DNA from: Acidimicrobiia bacterium
GTDB lineage: Bacteria; Actinomycetota; Acidimicrobiia; Acidimicrobiales; CATQHL01
Length of the DNA stretch: 64,000 bases
NCBI GenBank assembly: GCA_009835395.1
Contig: VXXM01000024.1
Span: 17,409-81,408 of the forward strand
Direction: 5' to 3'
The translations under genes were made by a program, and so were the position numbers. Below are positions 25,054 through 33,675 of the stretch, piece by piece. Position 1 is the first letter of the stretch. Every line of letters begins with the position of its first letter. Below the pieces are notes generated by a model, which searched no databases, had not been told where the DNA came from, and was given only the letters and a program-made list of their open reading frames with translations.

Positions 25054-25490
25054 CCCACGCCCCAGTCGTAGGTCTGCTTGGTGATGTCGAGGTAGGGGAG
25101 GGTCTCAACGCTCATCACGCCGTCCATGGTGCGGATGGTGTTGACGTGGCTGACGAAGGTGTCGCCGTCGGTGCACACCAACTCCACGATCATGTCGTAG
25201 CGACCGGCGGTCAGCACGATGTACACGGCGTCGTCCATGGCCCCGATCTCGCCGGCCAGCTTGCGGGTGTCGTCGGTGACGGTGATGCCCAGCAGCGCCT
25301 GGTAGCCGAGCCCGATCTTCACGGGATCGGTCACCGCCACGATGTCGATGACGCCGTCGGCGGTGAGGCGCCGGACCCGCTGGCGGGTGGCGGCGTCGGA
25401 GAGCCCGATCAGCCGGCCCAGCGTGGAGTACGACATGCGACCGTCGGTTTGCAGGCACTTGATGATCTCGCGGTCGATGTCGTCGATCAT
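25050..25490 (-). CDS. Lrp/AsnC-family transcriptional regulator
   Basis: The 146-aa protein has an N-terminal helix-turn-helix (IDREIIKCLQTDGRMSYSTL, then IGLSDAATRQRVRRL) and a C-terminal RAM ligand domain (about residues 65-140). Lrp-type proteins respond to amino acids or related amines and often control the unit they belong to. It overlaps both neighbours by 4 nt. A perfect 17-bp palindrome at 28684, upstream of the operon, is a candidate target but could belong to another factor. Confidence 0.92.
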   Translation of the reverse strand: MIDDIDREIIKCLQTDGRMSYSTLGRLIGLSDAATRQRVRRLTADGVIDIVAVTDPVKIGLGYQALLGITVTDDTRKLAGEIGAMDDAVYIVLTAGRYDMIVELVCTDGDTFVSHVNTIRTMDGVMSVETLPYLDITKQTYDWGVG

Positions 25491-26170
25491 GCGGCCCTCC
25501 CCCCGCCGGCGGCCCGGTGGTCCGGGTTGTGCCAGACGATCAGAGCGGCGTAGTCATCCACCGCCGGGTCCTCGATGTAGTTGGCCAGAGCGCACGGCGC
25601 CTCGAAGCCGTTGCGCAGCTGGAAGCTCAGCGTGGGGTCGTACAGCCGGCCGGCGCGCACCTCCGCGATGTAGTCGTCGGCGCTCATGTCGTGCTTGTGG
25701 TCGGCATAGCCGGGGATCACGCCGCCGGCCACGATGCCGCGCAGGTTCAGATCGCGGCACACCTGCTTGCGGAGCACGTAGAGCTCCGAGCCGATGCCGC
25801 GCCGCCGGTACTCGGGGCGTGTCGAGATGCCGGTGCCGTAGTACCACTCGCCGTCGGGCGCGTGCCCGCTGCTGCTGTGATCGCTCGGCACGATGTCGCC
25901 GATCGTGTGCTGGGGATCGTCGAGGTCGAATCGGGTACGCACCCCCAGCCCCATGGCCACCAGGAGATCGCCGTCGAATCCGGCGAAGCAGCCCTCGCAG
26001 AAGTCCCGGGCCAGCAACAGCAGGCTCGGTTCGTCGTAGAGGTCGTCGCGGCTGGCCGTCGGGTAGGAGGCGTGCTCCAGGGCGGCCAGGTCCGCGGCCC
26101 ATTCGGGCCGGATGTGGGAGTAGCTCAGCCCGGAGCGTTGGCCGACCATGACCACGTCGCGTTCAGCCAT
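25487..26170 (-). CDS. GNAT-family N-acetyltransferase
   Basis: The 227-aa protein has the acetyl-CoA loop RPEYRRRGIGSELYVLRKQV with the R-R-x-G-x-G motif, preceded by a beta strand that includes WYYGTGIST, and a long N-terminal segment. It probably transfers an acyl group to an amine. The gene overlaps the Lrp gene (4 nt) and the C45 gene (8 nt), so it belongs to the polyamine operon and may acylate a polyamine or agmatine. It has no close named match that I recognise. Confidence 0.82.
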   Translation of the reverse strand: MAERDVVMVGQRSGLSYSHIRPEWAADLAALEHASYPTASRDDLYDEPSLLLLARDFCEGCFAGFDGDLLVAMGLGVRTRFDLDDPQHTIGDIVPSDHSSSGHAPDGEWYYGTGISTRPEYRRRGIGSELYVLRKQVCRDLNLRGIVAGGVIPGYADHKHDMSADDYIAEVRAGRLYDPTLSFQLRNGFEAPCALANYIEDPAVDDYAALIVWHNPDHRAAGGGRAA

Positions 26171-27257
26171 CGGAGGCCTCGATCCGCTGGTATTCGTTCT
26201 CCGCCGGGCGACCCCAGCAGGCCCAGAAGTCGCCGGTCCGCGGCCTCATGACGGCCGCCCCGCTGGATTCCAGATGGAACGGGGCCGTTGCCGTGACGCA
26301 GATCGCGGTGGGCTCGCGCGTGAGGTCGAAGAGTCGTTCGGCGTCGATCGGCCCGGCGGCCAGCAGCTCGGCGGCGGTGGTGAGACGGGCGTGTGAACTG
26401 CGCGTCAGCCGCGAGTCGCGCTCGGCCTGAACCACCTCCGCCGCGGCGTCGAGCGTGTGGTTGGTGTGCACGAGCGGCTCGTCGCCGAGCGCCGTGACCG
26501 GCCGCACCGACGGCATCGCCTCGACGCTGAATCCGGCTCCGCGGCGGTCGAGGATCAGGTAGTTGTGGGCGCCGGCCAGGTCCGCGGCGAGCAGGACGCC
26601 CAGCGCCTCGGCGGCGGTCGAGCACTTCAGCATCGCCCGTACCACCGACGGCCACGTCACCCCCGGCCGCCCGTCGGCGCCCGCCAGGTTGTTGATGCCC
26701 ACGCACAGGCCCTCGCTGTTCATGCCGATCTGGCCGAGGCAGCCGGTGGTGGTGAAGACCCGCGCGGCGGGGGCGCCGTCGGGCCGCACCCGCAGCAGCA
26801 GCACGTGGTCAGTGGCCGAGGCGTGCATGTCCCAGGTCTGGGCCAGGAAGCCGGCGCCGCCGGCGCGCCCGTCGGGCACGAGCACGGCGGTGCAATCGTC
26901 CTCGGTGGCGGCTCGCACCAGGGTGCTGCCTGCGGCGGCCCGTACCGTGTCGATGAAGTCGGTGAAGCCGCCCACCACGACGGCTTCCGCCGGCGAGATC
27001 CCGGCCGCGGCGGCCATGGCCAGCATCTCGGCGTGGAGATCGCCGTCAAAGGACTCGTGCGCCGGGATCATCGAGTGGGCGATGTCGAGCACGTCGGCGG
27101 GCCCCAGGCGCCGGCCTATCCACACGCCCGACGCCACGAGCGCCACCCGGTCGGCGGTGTAGGCCTTTATCTCCGCGGCGTGGGCGCGACCGTGCGCGTC
27201 ACCGATCGCCTCCGGCGAGCCGCCGGCGTCCAGCACCCGCAGCGGCGGCCTCCTCAT
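26163..27257 (-). CDS. C45-family Ntn hydrolase / acyltransferase
   Basis: The 364-aa protein resembles the acyl-CoA:6-aminopenicillanate acyltransferase family, which self-cleaves to expose an N-terminal Cys. The candidate nucleophile is Cys122 in EDDCTAVL, and the preceding domain and later GINNL and HTNHTLD segments fit. Family members remove or transfer acyl groups on amines or amino acids. In this operon it may hydrolyse an N-acyl polyamine or amine conjugate before transamination. It overlaps the aminotransferase by 4 nt and the GNAT by 8 nt. Confidence 0.82.
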   Translation of the reverse strand: MRRPPLRVLDAGGSPEAIGDAHGRAHAAEIKAYTADRVALVASGVWIGRRLGPADVLDIAHSMIPAHESFDGDLHAEMLAMAAAAGISPAEAVVVGGFTDFIDTVRAAAGSTLVRAATEDDCTAVLVPDGRAGGAGFLAQTWDMHASATDHVLLLRVRPDGAPAARVFTTTGCLGQIGMNSEGLCVGINNLAGADGRPGVTWPSVVRAMLKCSTAAEALGVLLAADLAGAHNYLILDRRGAGFSVEAMPSVRPVTALGDEPLVHTNHTLDAAAEVVQAERDSRLTRSSHARLTTAAELLAAGPIDAERLFDLTREPTAICVTATAPFHLESSGAAVMRPRTGDFWACWGRPAENEYQRIEASDG

Positions 27258-28597
27258 GTGGTGCCGCCCCCGGTTGCGGCGGCGAACGCCTCGCCCAACA
27301 CCTCCAGCGCCTCGTCGATCTGCTCATCGCTGGTCGTCAGCGGCGGGAGGAACCGCACACAGTTGCTGTACAGCCCGGCGCGAATCACGATGAGGCCTCG
27401 CGCCACCGCCTCCTTCGTGACCGACAGCGTCAGGTCGGGGTCGGGTGTGAGGTCCCCGTCCTTGACGAGTTCGACGGCGAGCATGGCCCCCAGCCCGCGC
27501 ACCTCTGCGATGCAGCCGTAGCGCCCCGCCAGCCGCTCGAGCCCACCCCGCAGGCGGTCGCCCATGGCCGCTGCCCGCTCCAGGAAGCCGGGTGCGGTGA
27601 TGGTCCGGATGGTGGCGATGGCGGCCACGGCGGCGACCGGGTTGGCGCTGTAGGTGCCGCCCATCCCGCCGGGGTGCGGTGCGTCCATGATGTCGGCGCG
27701 CCCCACCACCGCCGAGATCGGCATGCCGGAGCCAAGGGCCTTGGCCGTCACCACGAGGTCCGGGACCACGCCGCTGTGATTGATCGAGAAGAGCCGCCCG
27801 GTGCGTCCCATGCCGGCCTGCACCTCGTCGGCGATCATGACGATGCCGTGGCGATCGCAGAGACGCCGGATCGCCTCGAGATACGGCGCGGGCGCCGGGA
27901 TGAAGCCTCCTTCACCCTGCACCGGCTCGATCACCACCGCGGCCAGCGCCGACGGATCGACCTGGGAGACGAGAGCGTCCTCGAGGCGGCTGATCGACCA
28001 CTGGACGAACTGCTCGGGGGTCGCGCCCGGCGGGCGCCGGAGCACGTTGGGGAACGGGATGCGGTAGATCTCCGGCGCAAACGGGCCGAATCCCTTCTTG
28101 AACAACCCGTACTTGGAGGTCATCGACATCGTCAGGTTGGTGCGGCCGTGATAGGCGCCCTCGAAGACCAACAGGCCCGCGCGGCCGGTGTGGGCGCGGG
28201 CCAGCTTGACCGCCGACTCCACAGCCTCGGCTCCGCTGTTCATCAGCAGCGTCTTGTGCGGACCCTCGCCGGGTGCGATGGCGTTGAGCAGTTCGGCCAA
28301 CTCCACCAGCGGCTCGTAGCTGGCGACGATGGCGCACATGTGGATCAGTTCGGCACTCTGGCGCTGGATCGCGGCGGTGACCTCGGGTGGGCAGTGGCCG
28401 GTGCCGAGCACCCCGATGCCGCCCGCGAAGTCCAGCAGATGGTTGCCGTCGAGGTCGATGACGACAGAGCCCTCACCGGTGGCGATCCCCAGTTCGGTGA
28501 GGTAGGCCGCGCCGGCGGAGACGGCCGCGGCGCGTCGCTGCACGAGGACCCGGCTGTTGGGCCCGGGAACGTCCGTGATGAGTTTGATCGAGCTCAC
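27254..28597 (-). CDS. Class III aminotransferase (4-aminobutyrate/diamine type)
   Basis: The 447-aa PLP enzyme has GGIGVLGTGHCPPEV, NSGAEAVESAVKLAR, the AYHGRT motif, EPVQGEGGF, ADEVQAGMGRTG and the PLP Lys near residue 286 in VTAKALGSGMP. This matches GABA or putrescine aminotransferases. I chose the GTG at 28597, with a GAGG-containing site just upstream; the frame continues 20 residues further without a ribosome site. It heads the polyamine operon and would convert putrescine or GABA to the aldehyde with 2-oxoglutarate as acceptor. Confidence 0.9.
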   Translation of the reverse strand: MSSIKLITDVPGPNSRVLVQRRAAAVSAGAAYLTELGIATGEGSVVIDLDGNHLLDFAGGIGVLGTGHCPPEVTAAIQRQSAELIHMCAIVASYEPLVELAELLNAIAPGEGPHKTLLMNSGAEAVESAVKLARAHTGRAGLLVFEGAYHGRTNLTMSMTSKYGLFKKGFGPFAPEIYRIPFPNVLRRPPGATPEQFVQWSISRLEDALVSQVDPSALAAVVIEPVQGEGGFIPAPAPYLEAIRRLCDRHGIVMIADEVQAGMGRTGRLFSINHSGVVPDLVVTAKALGSGMPISAVVGRADIMDAPHPGGMGGTYSANPVAAVAAIATIRTITAPGFLERAAAMGDRLRGGLERLAGRYGCIAEVRGLGAMLAVELVKDGDLTPDPDLTLSVTKEAVARGLIVIRAGLYSNCVRFLPPLTTSDEQIDEALEVLGEAFAAATGGGTT

Positions 28598-28683
28598 ATG
28601 TCCTCGTTTCCCGGAGCGAATCACCAGGTGCGCGCCCGCCGACCCGGACACTACCAAAACCGAAGCGTCTATGCGATATCACG

Positions 28684-28700
28684 ATGGATTCCGAATCCAT
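28684..28700. promoter_or_regulatory. Perfect 17-bp palindrome in divergent promoter region
   Basis: ATGGATTC-C-GAATCCAT has two perfect 8-bp arms about one central base. It lies in the 153-bp region between the polyamine operon and the divergent FAD oxidase, 13 bp upstream of the likely -35 box of the latter. It is a strong operator candidate for a dimeric regulator of both units, for example the Lrp protein of the operon. Confidence 0.6.
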
Positions 28701-28713
28701 ATCAGTAGTTCGC

Positions 28714-28742
28714 TTGCCATCTAGGCAGTAGCGATCTACCGT
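28714..28742 (+). promoter_or_regulatory. Promoter of FAD oxidase gene (leaderless)
   Basis: TTGCCA (28714-28719), a 17-bp spacer and TACCGT (28737-28742) form a good -35/-10 pair. The GTG/ATG start lies 6-9 nt after the -10 box, so the mRNA would begin at or next to the start codon. Confidence 0.55.
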
Positions 28743-28750
28743 GGCGAGTG

Positions 28751-30151
28751 ATGTCAACGGTCGCCGATGCAGCCCCGCGGGCTCTGTGGCTCGACAGCCT
28801 GGACCCACCGATCCAACCCCGGCCGCCCCTCGATGGAGACCGGCAGGTCGATGTAGCCATCGTCGGCGGTGGGTTCAGCGGGCTGTGGACGGCGTACTAC
28901 CTGATCCGAGCCGACCCGTCGCTGCGGATCGCCGTCCTCGAGCGGCGTCACTGCGGATTCGGGGCGTCGGGGCGCAACGGTGGCTGGGCGTGCGGCGAAG
29001 TGGGCGGATCCACCGGAGGGACCGTCGCCCGCTACGCCCGTCGCTCGAGCCACGCCGAGGCCATGCGCCTCATCAGGGCGGTCTTCGACGCCGTCGACGA
29101 GATCGAGCGCGTCGCGGCGGCCGAGGGGATCGACTGCGACTACGCCAAGGGCGGCACGATCCGCCTGGCGCGCAACGCTCCGCAGGCCAAGCGCCAACGC
29201 GAGGAGATCGACGAGCTGCGCGCCCAGGGATTCACGAGCGGCGAGGTCCGCCTGCTCGATGCCAGCGAGGCTCGCCGGTATCTCAACGCCACCGGCGTGC
29301 GGTCCGGAATCCTGCTCGGACCGTCGGCCGCGCTCGACCCCGCCAAACTCGTGACGGGTCTGGCCGCCGCCGTCGAAGCCGCCGGCGTCGCGGTCTACGA
29401 GGGGACGACCGTCACCGGCATCGCACCGAGGCGCGTGCACACCGAGGGGGGCACGGTCAGCGCGGACGTCGTTGTGCGGGCGACGGAGGCCTACACGCGC
29501 GACCTGGCCGGCCAGCGCCGGGCGCTGCTGCCGGTCTACTCCCTGATGATCGCCACCGAGCCGCTGGGGGCCGACGTGATCTCCGAGATCGGCCTGGCGG
29601 GTCGACCGACCTTCTCCGACGACCGGCACATGGTGATCTACGGCCAGCGCACCGCGGACGACCGCATCGCCTTCGGCGGTCGCGGCGTGCCCTACCTGTA
29701 CGGCTCCCGCATCGACCGGCGGACCGAACAGCACGAGCCGTCACACCAACTCATCCACGACACGCTCGTCGAGTTGCTGCCCCCACTCGCCGGTGCCCGG
29801 GTCACGCATCGTTGGGGTGGGGTGCTCGCGATTCCGCGCAACTGGCTGCCGGGTCTCACCCTCAACCGGACCGCCGGGATCGGTGTCTTCGGCGGCTACG
29901 TGGGCACCGGCGTGGCCTGCGCCAACCTCGCGGGGCGGACGATGGCCGAGCTGATCCTGGAGGCGGAGACCGATCGCACCAACCTCCCGTGGGTGGGGGC
30001 CGTCGCCCGCACGTGGGAGCCCGAACCGTTGCGCTGGCTGGGCGTGCGCTCGAGCCGACGCATCCTCCGGGCCGCGGACGACCGGGAGTTCCGCACCGAC
30101 CGCGAGGCCCGCGCCTCCTACCGACTCTCGCGGATCCTCCGCGGCGCCTAG
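28751..30151 (+). CDS. FAD-dependent amine oxidoreductase (DAO family, PuuB/OrdL-like)
   Basis: The 466-aa flavoprotein has the N-terminal dinucleotide motif AIVGGGFSGLWTAYYL near residue 37, the GASGRNGGWACG segment of the glycine oxidase/gamma-glutamylputrescine oxidase family, and the C-terminal FGGYVGTGVACANLAGR. It should oxidise an amine to imine/aldehyde with release of ammonia. A GTG at 28748 directly before the ATG is an equal alternative start. Divergence from the polyamine operon suggests putrescine or an acyl-putrescine as substrate. The C-terminal part resembles members with an added Arg-rich tail. Confidence 0.88.
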   Translation: MSTVADAAPRALWLDSLDPPIQPRPPLDGDRQVDVAIVGGGFSGLWTAYYLIRADPSLRIAVLERRHCGFGASGRNGGWACGEVGGSTGGTVARYARRSSHAEAMRLIRAVFDAVDEIERVAAAEGIDCDYAKGGTIRLARNAPQAKRQREEIDELRAQGFTSGEVRLLDASEARRYLNATGVRSGILLGPSAALDPAKLVTGLAAAVEAAGVAVYEGTTVTGIAPRRVHTEGGTVSADVVVRATEAYTRDLAGQRRALLPVYSLMIATEPLGADVISEIGLAGRPTFSDDRHMVIYGQRTADDRIAFGGRGVPYLYGSRIDRRTEQHEPSHQLIHDTLVELLPPLAGARVTHRWGGVLAIPRNWLPGLTLNRTAGIGVFGGYVGTGVACANLAGRTMAELILEAETDRTNLPWVGAVARTWEPEPLRWLGVRSSRRILRAADDREFRTDREARASYRLSRILRGA

Positions 30152-30167
30152 CTCCGGCCTCGGGCGC

Positions 30168-30575
30168 TCATCGCTCCACGTGCAGCGAGGATCCCAGCTC
30201 GCCGAGGACCAGGTCGCGGTCGAAGTCGGGCACGTGGTCGCGGGGAACCGGCGCCAGCGCCTCGATGAACGAGCAGCCGGTCTCGGAATACAGCTCGTGC
30301 GGCACGCCGCGGTTCATGACGGCGGTGTCCCCGGCCACCAGGTGGCGCTGCTCGTCGCCGATGGTGAGGGTCATCTCGCCCTCGGTCAGCACCACGATCT
30401 GCTCGGTGTGATCGTGGTGGTGGCGGGCCACCGTCGTGCCGGGCTCATAGGTCACCCGGCAGAGCAGCACCTGCTCGCCGCCGATGGCATGCAGGTGCAC
30501 ACCGGGGAAGAACTCGAGTGCCTCCACCCCGTTCCAGGTGCGGAACGGCGAAGGAATGGCGTCGTCGGAACTCAT
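30168..30575 (-). CDS. Cupin-domain protein
   Basis: This 135-aa single-domain cupin has the metal-binding motif 1 HHHDHTEQ with Glu further on (VLTEGEMTLTIG), and motif 2 with GVPHELYSE. It is the last gene of the molybdenum hydroxylase operon, 40 bp after the large-subunit C-terminal part. Small cupins may be sugar or acid isomerases, dioxygenases or sensors; nothing here decides which. Confidence 0.85.
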   Translation of the reverse strand: MSSDDAIPSPFRTWNGVEALEFFPGVHLHAIGGEQVLLCRVTYEPGTTVARHHHDHTEQIVVLTEGEMTLTIGDEQRHLVAGDTAVMNRGVPHELYSETGCSFIEALAPVPRDHVPDFDRDLVLGELGSSLHVER

Positions 30576-30615
30576 CGGTTCTCGAGATCTCCCGGAGCCG
30601 CCTTCGCGCGGGCTC

Positions 30616-31719
30616 TCAGACCTCGGCCGTCCAGGTCTTGCCCGTGCCCACCGTGTTGATCGACAGCTCCTCGTCGAAGATCACGTGCTTGCCCTCCCGG
30701 CGGGGGCCGCCTCCTGCGTCGCGGGCGTCGAGGGCCCGCAGCACGCGCTCGGGGGTGATGGGCAACTCGGTGACCCACACGCCGACGGCGTCGTACACGG
30801 CGGTGGCGATGGCCGCCGGCTGGGCGTTGTTGGACATCTCGCCGATGCCCTTGGCGCCGTAGGGCCCGTCGGCCGACGGGTTCTCGATGATGATGTTGTG
30901 CAGCTCCGGCAGGTCGGCGCTGGACGGGTTGTAGTAGCTGCCGAAGTCGGCGCCGCGGTGCTCGGCCGAGGGGTAGTACGGGTAGCTGTCCTCCAGCACC
31001 CCCAAGCCGAGCCCCATGATGGCGCCGCCCTCGATCTGGCCCTCCACGAGCGCCGGGTTGATGGCCTTGCCCACGTCGTAGGCCTGCGTCAGGTTCACGA
31101 CCCGCACCTCGCCGGTCTCGTCGTTCACCTCCACCTCGGCCGCGCAGGCGGCGTAGGAGATGGCGGCATGGGGCACGCCGTCCACCTCGCCGGTGGTCGG
31201 GTCGGAGATGGCGGCGTAGGGGTTCAGCTGCGCGCCGGTGCCGGTGATGAGCTCACCGTGGCCCCAGGTGGCGGCGGCCGCCACGTCGCCCACGCTCAGC
31301 TTCTTGGTGGGAGCGCCCTTGGCCATCACCTCGCCGTCGTCGATCTCCAGGTCCTCGGGGCTGATCTCCATCTCCTGGCCGGCCACCTCCAGGATCCGCT
31401 CCCGGACGCGCTGGGCGGCCTTCAGCACCGCCTTGCCGGCCACGAACGTGGCGCGTGAGGCGAAGGTGCCGGTGCATACCGGCGAGGAGTCCGTGTTGGA
31501 GTTGTCATAGGTGACCCAGTCGTACGGCACCCCGATGGTGTCGGCCACGATCTGTGTCTGGATGGTCTTCGAGCCGTTACCGATGTCCGACGTGCCGCTG
31601 AACACGTCGACGCGGCCGTCGGGCTTGACCTTGATCCAGGCCTGTGACGGGTCGCCGTTCTGGTTCATGCCGGTGGGGTATTCGATGGACGCGATGCCGC
31701 GTCCGGTGTGGATGGCCAT
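30616..31719 (-). CDS. Molybdenum hydroxylase, large subunit C-terminal part (second Mo-cofactor domain)
   Basis: The 367-aa protein equals the C-terminal half of the xanthine dehydrogenase-type large subunit, with VFSGTSDIGNGSKTIQTQIVAD, GTFASRATFVAGKAV and the catalytic Glu motif GAKGIGEMSNN near the end. It starts at an ATG that shares one base with the stop of the upstream part (TGATG) and has its own GGAGG ribosome site 7 nt before, so it is a genuine separate gene and not a frameshift. Nicotinate dehydrogenase of Eubacterium barkeri has a similar two-piece molybdenum subunit. Confidence 0.88.
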   Translation of the reverse strand: MAIHTGRGIASIEYPTGMNQNGDPSQAWIKVKPDGRVDVFSGTSDIGNGSKTIQTQIVADTIGVPYDWVTYDNSNTDSSPVCTGTFASRATFVAGKAVLKAAQRVRERILEVAGQEMEISPEDLEIDDGEVMAKGAPTKKLSVGDVAAAATWGHGELITGTGAQLNPYAAISDPTTGEVDGVPHAAISYAACAAEVEVNDETGEVRVVNLTQAYDVGKAINPALVEGQIEGGAIMGLGLGVLEDSYPYYPSAEHRGADFGSYYNPSSADLPELHNIIIENPSADGPYGAKGIGEMSNNAQPAAIATAVYDAVGVWVTELPITPERVLRALDARDAGGGPRREGKHVIFDEELSINTVGTGKTWTAEV

Positions 31720-33089
31720 CAGTGATCCTCCGAGTGGCTGAGTTGGCCGACGAGGTGCCCGGGCAGCCATTCGCCCGAGCGCATCTCACGAGTGGCGTCG
31801 CTGTAGGGCGCCGCCAGTTCGGTATCGGTGGCGCCGGCGATGGCGTGCAGCACGTCCACCGTCGACGGGTCCATGTAGCGGATGCCGTTCGGCGAGGTGT
31901 CGCCGATGCGGTTCGCGTTCTTGAGTCGCAACTCGTACGGGTCGACCCCCAACTCCTCGGCGATGCGGCTCATGTGGGTCTCCACCGCGAACGACACCGA
32001 GGTCACCCCGTAACCCCGCATGGCCGAGGTGGGCACCCGGTTGGTGAAGCACACGTAGCCGTCGAAGTGCAGGTTGGGGATCGTGTAGGCGCCGGTGTGG
32101 TGGAAGCTGTGCTTGGTGACGCCGTAGGGCGAGAAGCGGGCGTACCCCCCGGAGTCGTGCAGCGTGAGCATCTTGCGGCCCAGGATCCAGCCGTCGCTGG
32201 TCACCCCGTCGATGATCTCCATGTGCCACGGCGCCCGCGTGCTGGAGCAGAGGAACTCCTCCTCGCGGGTCCAGCGCCACTTCACCGGCCGGCCGGACTT
32301 CTGGGCCAGCAACGTGCAGAGCGTCTCGGTGGCGGTGTCCACCTTGCCGCCGAAACCGCCGCCCACGGTGCCGCCCACGAACTTGAACTTGTTGAGCGGC
32401 ATCTGCAGGTGCGCCGCCACGACCCCCATCGAGAAGTAGAGCGCCTGGGTGCAGGAGTAGATCGTGAAGCGCCCGTCGGGCTCGGGCACCGACAGGCCCA
32501 CCTGGGTCTCGAGCGGCATCTGCTCGATGGCCGCGGGCCGGTAGACGCCCTGGATGATCCTGTCGGCCTGCTCGAAGGCCTGCTCGACGTTGCCCTTGCG
32601 GATCTGGCGGACGTTCATCTCGCCCTCGAAATGGGGGTAGATGGTGCCCCAGTGGTGGATCTGCGGGGCGTCGGCGTCGAACGCCTTGCGCATGTCGAAC
32701 AGCGCCGGCAGTTCCTCGAACTCGATGTCGATGGCATCCACCGCGGCCTGCGCCGCGTCGGTGTCCTCGGCGGCGACCACGGCGATGGGCTGGCCCTTGT
32801 AGCGGACGTCCTCCTTGCCCAGCAGTGGCTCGTCCGCGGGGATCCCGAGTGCCGACAGGTGGCCGTAGACCAGCAGGGGCACGTCGGCGTGCGTGACGAT
32901 GGCCGCCACGCCGGGCATCTGCTCGGCCCGGGACGTGTCGAGGCGCTTGATGGCGGCGTGGTGGTACGGCGAGCGCAGCGCCTTGACGTGCAGCATGCCG
33001 TTCACTCGGACGTCGTCCACGTAGACGGTGCGGCCGGTGGCGTGACCGACCCCGTCGTAGCGGGGTAGACGTGCTCCTACTGCTTTCAT
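31719..33089 (-). CDS. Molybdenum hydroxylase, large subunit N-terminal part
   Basis: The 456-aa protein covers the hammerhead domain (GHATGRTVYVDD, then VRYKGQPIAVVAA) and the first molybdopterin-binding domain with GGTVGGGFGGKVDT and AMRGYGVTSVSFAVE. It lacks the second Mo-cofactor domain, which the next gene supplies. With the FAD and 2Fe-2S subunits it would hydroxylate an N-heterocycle, purine or aldehyde in the cytosol. It lies 85 bp after the iron-sulphur gene. The substrate is not evident; purine and nicotinate-like compounds are candidates. Confidence 0.9.
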   Translation of the reverse strand: MKAVGARLPRYDGVGHATGRTVYVDDVRVNGMLHVKALRSPYHHAAIKRLDTSRAEQMPGVAAIVTHADVPLLVYGHLSALGIPADEPLLGKEDVRYKGQPIAVVAAEDTDAAQAAVDAIDIEFEELPALFDMRKAFDADAPQIHHWGTIYPHFEGEMNVRQIRKGNVEQAFEQADRIIQGVYRPAAIEQMPLETQVGLSVPEPDGRFTIYSCTQALYFSMGVVAAHLQMPLNKFKFVGGTVGGGFGGKVDTATETLCTLLAQKSGRPVKWRWTREEEFLCSSTRAPWHMEIIDGVTSDGWILGRKMLTLHDSGGYARFSPYGVTKHSFHHTGAYTIPNLHFDGYVCFTNRVPTSAMRGYGVTSVSFAVETHMSRIAEELGVDPYELRLKNANRIGDTSPNGIRYMDPSTVDVLHAIAGATDTELAAPYSDATREMRSGEWLPGHLVGQLSHSEDH

Positions 33090-33174
33090 GTCGTGCCCCT
33101 CGCCTTCGGTAGCGGGATCTTGTTTTTCTGTGGCGGCCGAACCGCCCGTGGCGGTCGTCCGTCTCTCGGAGTGG

Positions 33175-33675
33175 TCAGGTCAGAACGGTGGTGTGCGGGC
33201 TCTCCGCAGTCGTGGAGAGGTCGAAGCCGCCGTCGCGGGCAGCCGCCACGGCGTCCAGGATCTTCAGATAGCCGGTGCAGCGACAGACGTGCCCGGCCAG
33301 CGCCTCGCTGATCTCGGCGCGGTCGGCGCTGCCACCCCCCTCGAGGTAGGCGGTGGCGGCGATGATCATCCCGGGCGTGCAGAAGCCGCACTGCGCCGCG
33401 CAGTAGTGCACGAACGCCTGCTGCACATCCGACATGCTCTCGGGGGCTCCGAGTCCCTCCACGGTGGTCACCTGCGCATCGGGGACCGACCCCACCGCCG
33501 TCAGGCACGAGCGCCGCGGGGTGCCGTCGACGAGCACTGTGCAGGCGCCGCAGCCGCCGTTCTCGCAGCCGGCCTTGGGGCTGAGAACGTCCAGTTCCTC
33601 CCGCAGCACGTGCAGCAGGGGAGTGAGCGGTGGACTCTCCACCGTCCGGTTGTTGCCGTTGACGACGATGTTCAC
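33175..33675 (-). CDS. Molybdenum hydroxylase 2Fe-2S subunit
   Basis: This 166-aa protein has the plant-ferredoxin-type cluster motif CENGGCGAC starting at Cys37 and the second cluster ligands CGFC and CRC in the helical domain (QCGFCTPGMI, HVCRCTGYLKI). It passes electrons from the molybdenum centre to FAD. GTG start overlapping the FAD subunit stop by 4 nt (GTGA). The much longer upstream open frame is a shadow of the FAD gene. Confidence 0.94.
   Translation of the reverse strand: MNIVVNGNNRTVESPPLTPLLHVLREELDVLSPKAGCENGGCGACTVLVDGTPRRSCLTAVGSVPDAQVTTVEGLGAPESMSDVQQAFVHYCAAQCGFCTPGMIIAATAYLEGGGSADRAEISEALAGHVCRCTGYLKILDAVAAARDGGFDLSTTAESPHTTVLT

Noticed and set aside
30616..33089. Frameshift or nonsense mutation splitting the molybdenum hydroxylase large subunit
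   Set aside because: The junction is a clean TGATG with a GGAGG site for the second gene, and the break falls between domains.
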